The notes under the pieces: model-generated
Database searches by the model: none
What the model was told of the DNA's origin: nothing
What the model saw: the letters and a program-made list of their open reading frames with translations, nothing else
Made by a program: the position numbers and the translations under genes
Shown: one piece after another, positions 14,334 through 14,339 of the stretch
How positions within the stretch are numbered: the stretch's first letter is position 1
Layout of the letters: the number at the start of each line of letters is the position of its first letter
Assembly (NCBI GenBank): GCA_027943245.1
Contig: JANDJZ010001537.1
Location: forward strand, 1 to 14,339
DNA from: Acanthamoeba sp. SK_2022b
Taxonomy: Eukaryota > Discosea > Longamoebia > Acanthamoebidae
Reading direction: 5' to 3'
Length of the DNA stretch: 14,339 nt

Positions 14334-14339
14334 CCGGAC

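Noticed and set aside
1..14339. CRISPR array, insertion sequence or prophage remnant
   Set aside because: No regularly spaced repeats, transposase or integrase motifs were seen. The tRNA has no duplicated 3' end inside the window that would suggest an attachment site.

Overview
This is a high-GC window that looks actinobacterial. The signs are codons almost always ending in G or C, GTG starts, two promoters that look leaderless (a TANNNT box followed by 6 nt and the start codon), a DtxR/IdeR-type iron box, PhoP-type 11-bp direct-repeat PHO boxes and an actinobacterial SLT_2-type lytic transglycosylase. I see no insertion sequence, CRISPR array or other mobile gene, and cannot place the genus with confidence.

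Left part (1-3156): the 5' end of an IspD-family nucleotidyltransferase gene runs off the left edge. It overlaps by 4 bp the upstream siderophore-interacting (FAD-dependent ferric-siderophore reductase) gene, and both read leftward. A 13/19 match to the DtxR/IdeR consensus sits just before that gene. Next comes a nested palindrome of about 119 bp (980-1098), then a rightward M13 zinc metallopeptidase gene with a probable leaderless promoter. A perfect 21-bp hairpin (3111-3156) separates this gene from the convergent locus to its right.

Main part (3165-14160): an eight-gene leftward phosphate-uptake (Pst) locus. In transcription order it is pstC, pstA, pstS, a large 847-aa periplasmic-binding-like secreted protein, a sortase-fold membrane protein, a second PstS-like binding protein with three Ig-like repeats, pstB, and a secreted lytic transglycosylase. 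Six of the seven junctions are considered here as follows: pstC/pstA, pstA/pstS, pstS/847-aa, and 847-aa/sortase-like each overlap by ATGA, and pstB/transglycosylase overlaps by GTGA. The sortase-like/Ig-protein junction instead holds an internal promoter, and the Ig-protein/pstB junction a strong hairpin. The promoters before pstC and before the Ig-type binding protein share one architecture: an identical 10-mer, two 11-bp PHO repeats, 27 nt, and a TANNNT -10 box. No phoU is present in the window.

The unusual points are these. (1) Three different binding-type proteins share one permease and ATPase. (2) PstS and the 847-aa protein end in a C-terminal membrane helix plus basic tail instead of a lipobox. 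(3) The sortase-fold protein between them lacks the catalytic His and Cys, and apparently the Arg. (4) A peptidoglycan-cleaving enzyme is translationally coupled to pstB. I infer a PhoP-controlled surface assembly that captures phosphate and remodels the wall during phosphate starvation, with the sortase fold reused as a non-catalytic part.

Right edge (14193-14339): tRNA-Ala(GGC) with encoded CCA, its terminator hairpin, and a possible -10 box.
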